Assembly (NCBI RefSeq): GCF_013004645.1
Contig: NZ_JABEME010000001.1
Coordinates: forward strand, 682,001-746,000
Direction of reading: 5' to 3'
Origin: Stenotrophomonas africana
GTDB lineage: Bacteria; Pseudomonadota; Gammaproteobacteria; Xanthomonadales; Xanthomonadaceae
Length of the DNA stretch: 64,000 nucleotides
A program made the translations under genes and the position numbers. The notes below the pieces were generated by a model. It was not told the DNA's origin, ran no database searches, and saw only the letters and a list, made by a program, of their open reading frames with translations. Below are positions 18,977-28,068 of the stretch, piece after piece; positions within the stretch are counted from its first letter, which is position 1, and each line of letters begins with the position of its first letter.

Positions 18977-19840
18977 TCAGCGGCTGAAGCGGCGGGCGCC
19001 TGCCACGCAGATCACCGCGACCACGGTCACCAGCACCATGCTGAGGCTGACCGATTCGTGCAGCAGCAGCGCGGCCAGGGCCAGGCCGAAGAAGGGCTGC
19101 AGGAGCTGCAGCTGTCCGACGGCGGCGATACCGCCCTGGGCCAGACCGCGGTACCAGAACAGGAAGCCGACCAGCATGCTGAACACTGCCACGTAGCCCA
19201 GTGCCCACCACGCCGACGCACCGACGGCGGTGAACGAGGCCGGGCGCATCAGCACTGTCAGCGGCAGCATCACCGGCAACGCCAGCAGCAGCGCCCAGCT
19301 GATCACCTGCCAGCCGCCCAGATGACGGGCGAGCCGACCGCCCTCGGCATAGCCCAGCCCGCACACCACGATCGCCGCCAGCATCAGCAGGTCGGCCTGC
19401 AGCGAGGCCTCGATGCCGTTGCGCACCGCATAGCCGACCACGCAGGCACTGCCCAGCAACGAGAACAGCCAGAAGGCAGGACGCGGCCGCTCGCCGCCGC
19501 GCAGCACGCCGAATACCGCGGTGCTCAGTGGCAGCAGGCCGACAAACACGATGGTGTGCGCGGATGAGGCGTGACGCAGGGCGAGCGCGGTCAGCATTGG
19601 AAAGCCGACCACCACGCCGAGGCTGACCACTGCCAGGCCTGGCAGGTCACTGCGGCGCGGCCACGGCTGGCGCAGCAGCAACAACAGCCCCAGGCCGAGC
19701 ACAGCGGCGATGGTGGCGCGTGCGGCGGTGACGAACCCGGCATCCAGTTCAAGCACCGCCAGTCGGGTGGCCGGTAACGAGCCCGCGAAAATCACCACAC
19801 CGATGAAGCCATTGATCCAACCACTCGCCGACCGTTCCAC
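18977..19840 (-). CDS. EamA/DMT superfamily transporter
   Basis: 287 residues with ten hydrophobic segments formed from two EamA halves. Such proteins usually export amino acids or other metabolites. It is divergent from a MocR regulator (start at 19971) with a strong dyad between, and MocR proteins often control adjacent EamA exporters, so it is probably that regulator's target. The substrate is unknown. Confidence 0.87.
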   Translation of the reverse strand: MERSASGWINGFIGVVIFAGSLPATRLAVLELDAGFVTAARATIAAVLGLGLLLLLRQPWPRRSDLPGLAVVSLGVVVGFPMLTALALRHASSAHTIVFVGLLPLSTAVFGVLRGGERPRPAFWLFSLLGSACVVGYAVRNGIEASLQADLLMLAAIVVCGLGYAEGGRLARHLGGWQVISWALLLALPVMLPLTVLMRPASFTAVGASAWWALGYVAVFSMLVGFLFWYRGLAQGGIAAVGQLQLLQPFFGLALAALLLHESVSLSMVLVTVVAVICVAGARRFSR

Positions 19841-19920
19841 GCCTGCACTCCTGCAATGCCGGGCGGTCCCGGCGGGATTTCCATGAGAGCACCTGAGCCC
19901 CCGCCACCCCAGCTACAATC

Positions 19921-19966
19921 CAGTACAGTCATAAGTAACTGTACTGCCCACACTTCCACTACAGTC
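19921..19966. promoter_or_regulatory. MocR operator/promoter region
   Basis: CAGTACAGT (19921-19929) and ACTGTACTG (19938-19946) form a perfect dyad with an 8-bp spacer. A further direct copy of TACAGTC at 19960-19966 lies 36 bp after the first TACAGTC (19924-19930). A TACAAT box at 19914 could be the -10 of the MocR gene. A dyad plus an extra direct half-site is the pattern known for MocR/PdxR-type regulators. Confidence 0.75.
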
Positions 19967-19970
19967 CGCT

Positions 19971-21350
19971 ATGCCACGCCCCCTGACCCGCATCGAATCC
20001 GTCATCCAGGCGGTACACACCCGCATCAATGCGCGGGTCGATGGCCCCGGCTCGCGCCTGCCTTCGGTACGTGCGCAGGCGGCGACGATGGGAGTTTCAG
20101 TCTCCACCGTGGTCGAGGCCTACGAGCGCCTGGCCGCCGAGGGTGTGATCAGCGCACGCGCGGGCTCGGGCTTCTACGTCAGCGGGCCGGTCGCACCGCT
20201 CGCGTTGGCCGAAATGGGACCTCGGCTGGATCGCGCGGTGGACCCGCTGTGGGTGTCGCGGCAATCGCTGGAAACACCGGCCGGCCATCTCAAGCCAGGC
20301 TGCGGCTGGATGCCCAGCGACTGGCTGTACCAGGACGGCATGCGCCGTGGCCTGCGTCGGCTGGCACGCGTCGGCGCAGCGCATCTGGTCGACTATGCCG
20401 GCCCGCTGGGCCTGCCGCCGCTGCGCCAGCTGCTGCAGCGACGCGCTGCCGGGCTGGGCATCGATACGCCGATGGAGCAGATCCTGTTGACCGAATCCGG
20501 GACGCACGCGGTCGACCTGATCTGCCGCTTCCTGCTCAAACCCGGCGACTGCGTGCTGGTGGATGACCCCAGTTACTTCAACTACCACGCGTTGCTGAAG
20601 GCACACCAGGTGCAGGCAGTGGGCGTGCCGTACACACATACCGGTCCCGACCTGGACGCATTCGCCCAAGCCCTGCAAGCGCATACGCCGCGGCTGTACA
20701 TCACCAACTCCGGCCTGCAAAACCCGACCGGCGCGGTGCTTTCCGCCAGCACCGCGCACCGCCTGCTGGGCCTGGCCGAACGCAATGAACTGATCATCGT
20801 CGAGGACGACATCTTCGCCGACTTCGAACTGCAGCCTGCACCGCGGCTGGCCGCGCTCGATGGGCTGTCGCGGGTGATCCACGTCGGCAGCTTCTCCAAG
20901 ACGCTGTCGGCGGCTTCGCGCTGTGGCTATATCGCTGCACGCCACGACTGGATAGAGGCATTGACCGACCTGAAGCTGGCGACCAGCTTCGGTGGTGGCC
21001 ATCTGGCCGCGCAGTTGATGCACATCGCGCTGACCGACAGCGGTTACCGCCGCCACATGCAGTCGATACGTTCGCGCCTGGCCGATGCACGCCGGCACAC
21101 ACTGCGGAAACTGCAGACGCTGGGCATCACCCCGTGGCTGCAGCCGGAAGCCGGCCTGTTCCTGTGGTGCCAGCTGCCCGATGGCCGCGACGCCGCCGCA
21201 CTGGCGCGGCAATGCCTGCGCGAGGGCATCGTGCTGGCGCCGGGCAACGCGTTCAGCCAGTCGCAGCGCGCGGCCGACTATGCACGTTTCAACGTTTCGC
21301 AGTGCCAGGACCCGAGGATCTGGCAGGTGCTGGCGCGCGCGCTGCGTTGA
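19971..21350 (+). CDS. MocR family GntR-aminotransferase fusion regulator
   Basis: 459 residues: an N-terminal GntR winged helix (SRLPSVRAQAATMGVSVSTVVEAYERLAAEG, about residues 25-60) fused to a fold-type I aminotransferase domain. The PLP-binding lysine is in VGSFSKTLSAASRCGY. Other aminotransferase marks are NPTGAVLS, EDDIFADF and the C-terminal arginine region YARFNVS. MocR proteins sense PLP with an amine or amino acid; the ligand here is unknown. Likely autoregulatory and a regulator of the divergent EamA exporter. Its 3' end overlaps the convergent LysR gene by 62 bases. Confidence 0.92.
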   Translation: MPRPLTRIESVIQAVHTRINARVDGPGSRLPSVRAQAATMGVSVSTVVEAYERLAAEGVISARAGSGFYVSGPVAPLALAEMGPRLDRAVDPLWVSRQSLETPAGHLKPGCGWMPSDWLYQDGMRRGLRRLARVGAAHLVDYAGPLGLPPLRQLLQRRAAGLGIDTPMEQILLTESGTHAVDLICRFLLKPGDCVLVDDPSYFNYHALLKAHQVQAVGVPYTHTGPDLDAFAQALQAHTPRLYITNSGLQNPTGAVLSASTAHRLLGLAERNELIIVEDDIFADFELQPAPRLAALDGLSRVIHVGSFSKTLSAASRCGYIAARHDWIEALTDLKLATSFGGGHLAAQLMHIALTDSGYRRHMQSIRSRLADARRHTLRKLQTLGITPWLQPEAGLFLWCQLPDGRDAAALARQCLREGIVLAPGNAFSQSQRAADYARFNVSQCQDPRIWQVLARALR

Positions 21351-22233
21351 GTTGGTAATGCGCGACCAGCGCATCCACCACCACGCGGACGCCCGGCAAC
21401 TGGCCGCGACGATGCGGCAGCAACACGCTGGTGGTGACTTCGCCGGCATGCCACGCCGGCAGCACCTGCTGCAGGCGGCCGGCGGCGATGGCCGCAGCAC
21501 ACAGGCTGTGTGGCAGCACGGTGATGCCAAGACCCGCTTCTGCCGCCGCGATCAGCAGCTGCGATTCATTGCCGACCAGCGCCACCTGCGGCTCCACCTG
21601 CACGGTGTGGGCGTCGGCGCCGTGCAGCGTCCAGCGCGTTGCATGGCGCGCGGTCAGCAGGCCGGCATGCGCGCGTAGCTGTTCGGGCGTGTCCACTGCC
21701 GGCGCGGCTGCCAGATAACCAGGGGACGCCACCAGCACGATGCGTTCGCTACCGAGCATGCGCTGCACCAACCCGGAATCCGGCAGCGGACCGAAGTGGC
21801 TGCGCAGGGCGATGTCGATGCCTTCCTGCGCCAGGTCGATGAAACGATCACTCACTTCAACTTCGATACGCAGCCGTGGATAGCGGCGGGCCAACGCGGG
21901 CAGGCACGCGGCGAGCTCCCCCTGCACCACCGGAATCGAAGCGCTGATCCGCACGGTGCCGCTGGGTTCGGCCTGGCGGTCGCGGACAATGGCCTCGGCG
22001 GCCTCAACCTCGGACAACGCTGCGCGTGCGCGCTCGAAGAACTCCTGACCGACCTCGGTCAATGCGAAGCGGCGCGAACTGCGCTGCAGCAGCCGCACCT
22101 GGAGCTGTTCTTCCAGCAGCGCCACGCGCTTACTCAGGGTCGAGCGCGGCAGGCCCAGATGGCGCCCGCCTGCAGCGAACCCGCCCTGCTCCACCGCGGT
22201 CACGAACAGGGCCAGATCGTTGAGGTTGAGCAT
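21289..22233 (-). CDS. LysR family transcriptional regulator
   Basis: 314 residues from MLNLNDLALFVTAVEQGG; HTH FAAGGRHLGLPRSTLSKRVALLEEQLQ, then the effector domain. The upstream TTG at 22239 is less likely as a start. It is divergent from the glutathione S-transferase gene at 22349 across 115 bases, so that gene is the probable target. The coding end reaches 62 bases into the convergent MocR gene. Confidence 0.88.
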   Translation of the reverse strand: MLNLNDLALFVTAVEQGGFAAGGRHLGLPRSTLSKRVALLEEQLQVRLLQRSSRRFALTEVGQEFFERARAALSEVEAAEAIVRDRQAEPSGTVRISASIPVVQGELAACLPALARRYPRLRIEVEVSDRFIDLAQEGIDIALRSHFGPLPDSGLVQRMLGSERIVLVASPGYLAAAPAVDTPEQLRAHAGLLTARHATRWTLHGADAHTVQVEPQVALVGNESQLLIAAAEAGLGITVLPHSLCAAAIAAGRLQQVLPAWHAGEVTTSVLLPHRRGQLPGVRVVVDALVAHYQLNAARAPAPARSSGPGTAKR

Positions 22234-22348
22234 GCGCAACGTCCACAGATGTGGACTTCAGGATGCCATTCAAGCGGCTTCCGGGGCAATGTCCACGCAG
22301 GCACGCTTTCCTCACCCGCCGCATCGCGGCTTGAACCGGAAACCTGCC

Positions 22349-23047
22349 ATGACCCCGATCCTCTTCTACGGCGTGCCCTCGGGCTGCTCGTTCGGCTCCA
22401 TCGTCGCCCTGGAATGGCTGCGCCAGCCGTATCACCTGTGCCGCATCGACATGCCCGGCCAGGTGCAGGGCGAGGACTACCGCCGCCTCAATCCACTAGG
22501 CGAAACCCCGACGCTGCGAACCGCGCAGGGCGAGCTGCTCAGCGAGAGCCTGGCCATCCTCAACCACCTGGCCGCGCTGGGTATCGCGCAGGGACTGGGC
22601 TTCGCACAGGGCACCTCCAGCTTCGATCGCCTCAACCATCGGCTGGCCTATCTCAACACCAGTTTCTTCGGTGCCTACGCGCCGCTCTGGCACGCACTGG
22701 AGCATGCGGAAGGCGATGAAGGCGAGGCGCTGCGTGCCTATGGCACGACCAAGGTGCGCCACGCCCACCAGGCGCTGGAGCAGATGATCGGCACGGGTCC
22801 GTGGCTGCTGGGCGAACAGCGCAGCTTTGCCGATGCCTACTTCGCAGGCATCGCGCGCTGGAACGACTATCACCAGGTGGTCGATCGTCGCGGGTTCCCC
22901 AGGGTGCAGCAGCTGTTCGAGCGCCTGCAGGACGACGCCGGCGTGCAGTTCGCCCACGCCATCGAAGCGCAGCAGCCGGCAACCAGCAGCGGTGGCTTCC
23001 TCGGCGAAGTGCGGCTGGAAGACGTGCTTGAGGCCACAGCGGCCTGA
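22349..23047 (+). CDS. Glutathione S-transferase family protein
   Basis: 232 residues: an N-terminal thioredoxin-like domain (MTPILFYGVPSGCSFGSIVALEWL, with NPLGETPTLRTAQGELLSESLAI giving the cis-Pro and glutathione gamma-glutamyl site) and an all-helical C-terminal domain with LLGEQRSFADAYFAGI. The start is set where the beta-strand begins; the frame is open upstream. It is similar to GstB/GstA-like detoxification enzymes. Expression is probably under the divergent LysR regulator. Confidence 0.88.
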   Translation: MTPILFYGVPSGCSFGSIVALEWLRQPYHLCRIDMPGQVQGEDYRRLNPLGETPTLRTAQGELLSESLAILNHLAALGIAQGLGFAQGTSSFDRLNHRLAYLNTSFFGAYAPLWHALEHAEGDEGEALRAYGTTKVRHAHQALEQMIGTGPWLLGEQRSFADAYFAGIARWNDYHQVVDRRGFPRVQQLFERLQDDAGVQFAHAIEAQQPATSSGGFLGEVRLEDVLEATAA

Positions 23048-23134
23048 GTCCTGTCCTGCCCGCGCGGCAGCGGCGCGCAATGCCTCTTGCGCGCCGCGCT
23101 ACAGTGGTATGTCCCCCGCCGCAGGAATCCGCGC

Positions 23135-23809
23135 ATGTCCACGTTCTCCGATCCGCAGGCCGTGGCCCGCTATGCCGAAGCGCCGCTGCGCCAGGTGCCG
23201 GGTTTCCTCGCCCTGCAGCAGATGAGCCGGCTGCTGCTGGCCGAACGTGTTCCCGCGCAGGGCCGCGTGCTGGTGCTGGGTGCCGGTGGTGGGCTGGAGC
23301 TGAAGGCCTTTGCCGAGGCGCAGCCGGGCTGGCAGTTGCTGGGCGTGGACCCGGCCGCGCCGATGCTGGCCCTGGCCGAGCAGACACTGGGTCCGCTGAT
23401 GTCGCGCGTGCAGCTGCTGGAAGGCTATATCGACGATGCGCCCGATCTGCGCTTCGATGGTGCCAGCTGCCTGCTGACCCTGCACTTCCTCGACGCCGCG
23501 CAGCGGCGGCACACGTTGCGCGAGCTGCACCGGCGCCTGCAACCCGGCGCGCCGCTGGTTGTGGCCCACCACAGCGTGCCGCAGGAACCGGCCGGCAAGC
23601 TGCGCTGGTTGCAGCGCTACGCAGCGTTCGCCGAAGCCTCGGGCGTTGCCCACGCCGATGCACAGCGAGCGATCGAGGCCATTGCCGAGCGGCTGCCGCT
23701 GCTGGCCCCCGAACAGGAAGTGGCGCTGCTGCAGGAGGCCGGCTTCGACGGCGTGGAGCTGTTCTACGCAGGCTTCAGCTTCAAGGGCTGGGTGGCGTAC
23801 GCCGGGTGA
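23135..23809 (+). CDS. Class I SAM-dependent methyltransferase
   Basis: 224 residues from MSTFSDPQAVARYAEAP, preceded by AGGA. Motif I is RVLVLGAGGGLELKAFA; LGVDPAAPMLALAE is the acidic loop after beta-2; SCLLTLHFLD fits motif II. The substrate is not indicated. It ends only 3 bases before the convergent Smqnr gene end, with no terminator between. Confidence 0.85.
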   Translation: MSTFSDPQAVARYAEAPLRQVPGFLALQQMSRLLLAERVPAQGRVLVLGAGGGLELKAFAEAQPGWQLLGVDPAAPMLALAEQTLGPLMSRVQLLEGYIDDAPDLRFDGASCLLTLHFLDAAQRRHTLRELHRRLQPGAPLVVAHHSVPQEPAGKLRWLQRYAAFAEASGVAHADAQRAIEAIAERLPLLAPEQEVALLQEAGFDGVELFYAGFSFKGWVAYAG

Positions 23810-23812
23810 TGC

Positions 23813-24472
23813 CTAAGGCACCACGGTGATGCCGATGCGCTGCATCAACAGCGCCACCTGCTGCACATCCAGCGTGGCGCCACGCAGGTTGGTGCTGCGC
23901 AGGTCCAGCTCGCCCAACTCGGAGTTGGTCAGGTCGCAGTCGGTGAAGTTGGCGCTGTTCCAGTCGATGCCCTCGAACTGGCCGCCGGACAGGTCCGAGC
24001 CGGCGAAGCTGGCGCCACTCACATTCGCGCCATCCCAGCGGTTTTCCCATAGCTCGCACTTTTCCAGCGTCACCCGCGAGAAATTGGCATAACGCAGGTT
24101 CGACTTCTTGATGAAGGCACTGCAGAACCAGCTGCGCGTGGTGATCTGGTTCATGAAGCTGGCGTTGCTGAAATCCGCGCCCTGCGCACGGCATTCGCTG
24201 ATCTCCAGGCCCAGCGCCTTGATGAAATTGAAGTGGCACATGCTGATGTCGCAGCTGCGGAAGCTGGCTTCCTTCAGCGTGGCGCCGTTGAAGCGACAGC
24301 CGGCGCGGCTGTCGGCATCGTAGAAGCTGCAGTTGATGAACTCGGTGGCGGTCAGGTCCGCGCCGGAGAAATCGCACTCGTGGAACTGCTGATCGACCAC
24401 CTTCTGGCCGGTGTACTGGTCCGCGCCGATGCGCAGCTTGCGGTGAACGGTGGGGGACATCAGGGATTCCAT
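23813..24472 (-). CDS. Smqnr: Pentapeptide-repeat quinolone-protection protein SmQnr
   Basis: 219 residues, the usual SmQnr length, when started at MESLMSPTVHRK. The right-handed beta-helix is built of A(D/N)LXX-like repeats (DFSGADLTATEF, ANFSRVTLEKCELWENRW, SDLSGGQFEGIDW). Two excursions, FYDADSRAGC and MNQITTRSWFCSAFIKKSN, correspond to the loops A and B that QnrB needs. Qnr proteins bind DNA gyrase and topoisomerase IV and protect them from fluoroquinolones. The chromosomal gene is a known intrinsic feature of S. maltophilia. It is divergent from its DeoR-type repressor. Confidence 0.95.
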   Translation of the reverse strand: MESLMSPTVHRKLRIGADQYTGQKVVDQQFHECDFSGADLTATEFINCSFYDADSRAGCRFNGATLKEASFRSCDISMCHFNFIKALGLEISECRAQGADFSNASFMNQITTRSWFCSAFIKKSNLRYANFSRVTLEKCELWENRWDGANVSGASFAGSDLSGGQFEGIDWNSANFTDCDLTNSELGELDLRSTNLRGATLDVQQVALLMQRIGITVVP

Positions 24473-24576
24473 GCCAGGTACCCCGCCATGATGCCGGGCC
24501 GCGAGGGCGATCCATAGACCCCGGGCGCTGGCGGGTTCACCGGCAGTCCAGCCGCCCTGTGCCCGCTTCGGCCCAA

Positions 24577-24610
24577 TGCACGTTCTTGCATGTTTATGCA
24601 CGGATGTGCA
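24577..24610. promoter_or_regulatory. Candidate SmQnrR operator: four TGCA sites at 10-bp pitch
   Basis: TGCA occurs at 24577, 24587, 24597 and 24607, exactly one helical turn apart, with a related TTGCG at 24613. The array ends 10 bases before the smqnrR start and lies upstream of Smqnr. Regular phasing on one DNA face suits cooperative binding by an oligomeric DeoR-type repressor. Confidence 0.65.
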
Positions 24611-24620
24611 GACTTGCGTC

Positions 24621-25397
24621 ATGAGCTCCGATCCCAGCCCCCTTCCCGCCCAGCGCACCCGGCAGATCCTGGAGGAACTGCGCGAGCAGGGCCGCGTGGT
24701 CGCCGCCGAACTGGCCCGCCGCTATGCCGTCTCTGAAGATTCGATCCGCCGCGACCTGCGCGAGCTGGCTGCGCAGGGCCTGTGCCAGCGTGTCTACGGC
24801 GGCGCTGTGCTGCCGCCACCCAAGGAACGCCCGCTGCGCGAACGCCTGACCCGCGACCGCGGCGACAAGGCCGAGCTCGCCGCCCGCGTCTGCGCGCTGC
24901 TGCACCCCGGCCAGGTCGTACTGCTCGACGCCGGGTCGACCAATCTGGCGATCGCCCAGCAGTTGCCGGCCGCACTCGGGCTGACGGTGATCACCAATGC
25001 CCCGCAGATCGCCACCGCCGCCAGCCTGCTTGAAGGCACCTCTGTGCAGCTGATCGGCGGCCGCCTGGCCAGCGGTGGCGGTGCGGTCGGTGCCGAAGCG
25101 ATGGCCCAGGTGCAGCGCCTGCGTGCCGATGTGTACCTGCCCGGCCCCTGCGCGGTGGACAGCGATACGGGTGTGTGGGCGATGGATGCGGAAGAAGCCA
25201 CGCTGAAGCGCGCGATGGTAGCGTGCAGCAGCCGCGTCATCGTTGCCGCTACCACTGAAAAGCTCGGTGCCCGCGGCAACTGGCAGATCGCCAGCCTGGA
25301 CGAGATTGACGACCTGGTGCTGACCACCACCGCACCGCCCGCCCTGGCAGCACGCTTCCGCGCCGCCGGTATCGCGGTGCACCCCACGCCCCCCTGA
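24621..25397 (+). CDS. smqnrR: DeoR family repressor SmQnrR
   Basis: 258 residues: an N-terminal DeoR HTH (ILEELREQGRVVAAELARRYAVSEDSIRRDLRELAAQG) and a C-terminal DeoRC sensor domain (LLDAGSTNLAIAQQLP, GAVGAEAM). In S. maltophilia SmQnrR represses both Smqnr and the neighbouring transporter gene, and this gene order matches. The ATG at 24621 directly follows the TGCA array; an in-frame ATG at 24576 would lie in the operator. The inducing phosphosugar, if any, is unknown. Confidence 0.9.
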   Translation: MSSDPSPLPAQRTRQILEELREQGRVVAAELARRYAVSEDSIRRDLRELAAQGLCQRVYGGAVLPPPKERPLRERLTRDRGDKAELAARVCALLHPGQVVLLDAGSTNLAIAQQLPAALGLTVITNAPQIATAASLLEGTSVQLIGGRLASGGGAVGAEAMAQVQRLRADVYLPGPCAVDSDTGVWAMDAEEATLKRAMVACSSRVIVAATTEKLGARGNWQIASLDEIDDLVLTTTAPPALAARFRAAGIAVHPTPP

Positions 25398-25408
25398 CCG
25401 TACCGCTC

Positions 25409-26542
25409 ATGTCCCTTGCCAACCGCGCGCGTGCCGAACAGCACGCGACCCGCGCTGCGTTCTTCATCCCCGGTTTCGCCACCGCGCTGTGGGCCACCCT
25501 GGTGCCATTCGCCAAGACGCGCACCGACATCAACGACGCCACGCTGGGGCTGGTGCTGCTCTGCCTCGGTGCCGGTTCGCTGCTGGCGATGCCGTTGTCC
25601 GGCGTGCTGGCCGCGCGCCTCGGTTGCCGCCGGGTGATGGTGGCCAGCAGCCTGCTGATCTGCCTGACCGTGCCCGGCCTGGCACTGGCCGGATCAGCCT
25701 GGACGCTGGGCGTGGTGCTGTTCGTGTTCGGTGCGGCCGTGGGTGCGATGGACTGCACGATGAACGTGCAGGCCGTCATCGTCGAGCGCGAAGCACGGCG
25801 CGTGATGATGTCCGGCTTCCATGCCTTCTTCAGCATCGGCGGCTTCCTCGGTGCGGCCACCATGACCGTGCTGCTGTCCGCACAGTTGCCGCCCTTGGCA
25901 TCGGTGCTGATCGGTGTCGGCGCCATGCTGCTGGTGATGCTGTTGTCGGCGACGTACTGGCACAGCGAACGCATGCCGCACGACACACCGATGCTGGCCC
26001 TGCCACATGGCATCGTGCTGTTCATCGGCGTGCTGGCCTTCGTTGCCTTCCTCGGCGAAGGCGCGATGCTGGACTGGAGCGCGGTGTTTCTCAGCGATGT
26101 GCGTCGCGTCGACGCCAGCCTCGCCGGTATCGGCTATGTGACCTTCACCCTGACCATGACCGTCGCGCGGCTGTTCGGCGATGCACTGGTGGCACGCGTG
26201 GGTCGCCAACGCGCGATCGTGTTCGGTGCTCTGCTTGCCGCCGCTGGCGTGCTGGTGCTGACCCTGGTCACGCCGTGGCAGGCGTCGCTGATCGGCTATG
26301 TGCTGGTCGGCCTCGGTTGCGCCAACATCGCACCCGCGCTGTTCTCGCTGGCCGGCCACCAGACCCGCATGCCCGGGGCCCTGGCAATCACCGCCGTTTC
26401 CACGCTGGGCTTTGCTGGCATCCTTGCCGGACCGGCGCTGATCGGTTTTGCTGCCAACCACTTCGGCCTGATCGCCGCATTCATCGGCGTGGCCACGGCC
26501 TTGTTGCTGGTGGCCGTGTCCACGCGCTGGCTGCGGGTGTAG
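25409..26542 (+). CDS. smtcrA: MFS transporter SmtcrA
   Basis: 377 residues with 12 hydrophobic segments of the FucP/YbjJ-like MFS type (PGFATALWATLVPFAKTRTDINDATLGLVLL; LARRLG-type loop reading LAARLGCRRVMVA). It starts 11 bases after the smqnrR stop, so it is co-transcribed with the repressor, matching the reported smqnrR-smtcrA arrangement. The transported compound cannot be deduced from sequence. The symbol rests on synteny. Confidence 0.8.
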   Translation: MSLANRARAEQHATRAAFFIPGFATALWATLVPFAKTRTDINDATLGLVLLCLGAGSLLAMPLSGVLAARLGCRRVMVASSLLICLTVPGLALAGSAWTLGVVLFVFGAAVGAMDCTMNVQAVIVEREARRVMMSGFHAFFSIGGFLGAATMTVLLSAQLPPLASVLIGVGAMLLVMLLSATYWHSERMPHDTPMLALPHGIVLFIGVLAFVAFLGEGAMLDWSAVFLSDVRRVDASLAGIGYVTFTLTMTVARLFGDALVARVGRQRAIVFGALLAAAGVLVLTLVTPWQASLIGYVLVGLGCANIAPALFSLAGHQTRMPGALAITAVSTLGFAGILAGPALIGFAANHFGLIAAFIGVATALLLVAVSTRWLRV

Positions 26543-26551
26543 TCCAGGGCA

Positions 26552-28057
26552 TCAGCGCCGCCTGCGCCGCAGCTTCATCCGCAACCGGCGGTAGCCGATC
26601 ACCGTGGCCGTCGCGCACAGCGCGGTGCCCGCCAGGCTCAGCAGCAGCAACACAGCCAGCCGGGTGGTGTCCTGACGCAGCATCGCCGGCAGGTCCCAGC
26701 TGTGCAGGAAGTAGAACAGCCAGCGCCCCACCCGCTCGCGATGCCCCATCGTCAGCAACGGATCGCCGGTGGCCAGATCGAGGTAGACGCGCGTCGCCTC
26801 GGCATCGCCGAAATCCACCACTGCCACCGGGAAGCGGCGTACCGCTGCGCCGTTCATGGCCTCGGGCGCACGCGGATAGAAGTAGGCATCCGCTGCCTGC
26901 TGCACCACGAAACCCTGCATCGGCGCATCCGACAGCGCCTGAACCTTCTGCTGCAGCCACGCGGCCGGCAGCAACCGCGCAACCTGCAGATGGCCATCAC
27001 TGCCGGACACAATGCGGGTATCGCCCTGCCCGTCCAGCAGCACCGCAAACAGCTCACCACCGATGCGTCGCCACTGGATCTCCACCGGCTTGAACCGCTC
27101 GGCGTCGACGGCCGTCAGCAGCGCCGCCGGCTCGCCCAGTGCGCCATCCACCGCGGCCGGACCACCGCGATAGCGTCCGCTGTCGATCGCCTCGCGCATG
27201 CTGCCGAAGACGCCCAACGGGTTCATCGACATCAGCCCGCTGAAGATCCAGGTAAACACGAAGGCGGCAGCCACCAGCCCGATCAGGTGGTGCCAGCGCA
27301 TCCATGGTTCAACGTATGGCGTCTTCGCTCCCGAACGGTAGTGCCCACGGAAGCGCCAGCGCCACACACCGACCACGATGCCGCTGACTGCCGCCACCGT
27401 GCACAGCGCGGACAACACGATCACCACCCACGTCCACACCGGGTCCACCGAGTGCATGCGCAGGAAGTACAGCCAGTGCAGCCAGGCGCCCACATAGTTC
27501 CATCGTTGCTGCACATGCGGGGCATCCAGCACCACTTCGCCGGTACGCGAGGACACATACAGGTCGCCCGGCTGCGCGCCGCCCACCTCGACCCGGTACA
27601 GCGGTCGATGCGCGTCCAGTGCACGCGAATGCGTCCAGCGGTCCTCATCCACGCGCATCGCACCCACGAAGGCCTGGCCGCCGGCGAACTGCGCAGCGGA
27701 TGCTTCAGCGCGCTGTGCCGACACCGGCAGCAGGGCCTGGCCGGTCACGGCAGACCAGGCGCCCACGTTGCTGCCACTTCGCACCACATACGCTGGCTCG
27801 CCACGCAGCGTGGTCAGCGCCACGGCCTCCGGCTCGGCCTGCACGGCGGCTGGCAGTACCGACAGTCCCTGCAGGTCGCGGGCCTCACCCAGCACCGGCA
27901 ACGCCGCCAGCCGCTCACCGGGGGTCAGCTTCGGGTAGCCGATGAACAGCATCACCATGCCGCTGACAAACCACAGCAGCATCAGCAGGCACCCACCGAT
28001 GCCCAGCCAGCGGTGCACCAGGTAGGTCCAGCGCTTGGCGGTGGATCGCAGCGTCAT
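26552..28057 (-). CDS. PepSY-associated TM helix protein (putative membrane reductase)
   Basis: 501 residues starting MTLRSTAKRWTYLVHRWLGIGG. Four membrane helices are separated by a large periplasmic part with PepSY-like repeats; conserved histidines lie in the helices (LVHRWLG, WLHWLYFLRMH, RWHHLIG, LHSWDLP). The family includes proteins near TonB receptors that probably reduce siderophore-bound or free metal, using haem held by those histidines. It follows the TonB receptor gene by 11 bases and should be co-expressed. A longer open frame upstream overlaps the receptor gene and is not used. Confidence 0.85.
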   Translation of the reverse strand: MTLRSTAKRWTYLVHRWLGIGGCLLMLLWFVSGMVMLFIGYPKLTPGERLAALPVLGEARDLQGLSVLPAAVQAEPEAVALTTLRGEPAYVVRSGSNVGAWSAVTGQALLPVSAQRAEASAAQFAGGQAFVGAMRVDEDRWTHSRALDAHRPLYRVEVGGAQPGDLYVSSRTGEVVLDAPHVQQRWNYVGAWLHWLYFLRMHSVDPVWTWVVIVLSALCTVAAVSGIVVGVWRWRFRGHYRSGAKTPYVEPWMRWHHLIGLVAAAFVFTWIFSGLMSMNPLGVFGSMREAIDSGRYRGGPAAVDGALGEPAALLTAVDAERFKPVEIQWRRIGGELFAVLLDGQGDTRIVSGSDGHLQVARLLPAAWLQQKVQALSDAPMQGFVVQQAADAYFYPRAPEAMNGAAVRRFPVAVVDFGDAEATRVYLDLATGDPLLTMGHRERVGRWLFYFLHSWDLPAMLRQDTTRLAVLLLLSLAGTALCATATVIGYRRLRMKLRRRRR

Positions 28058-28068
28058 CGCCAGCGCCC

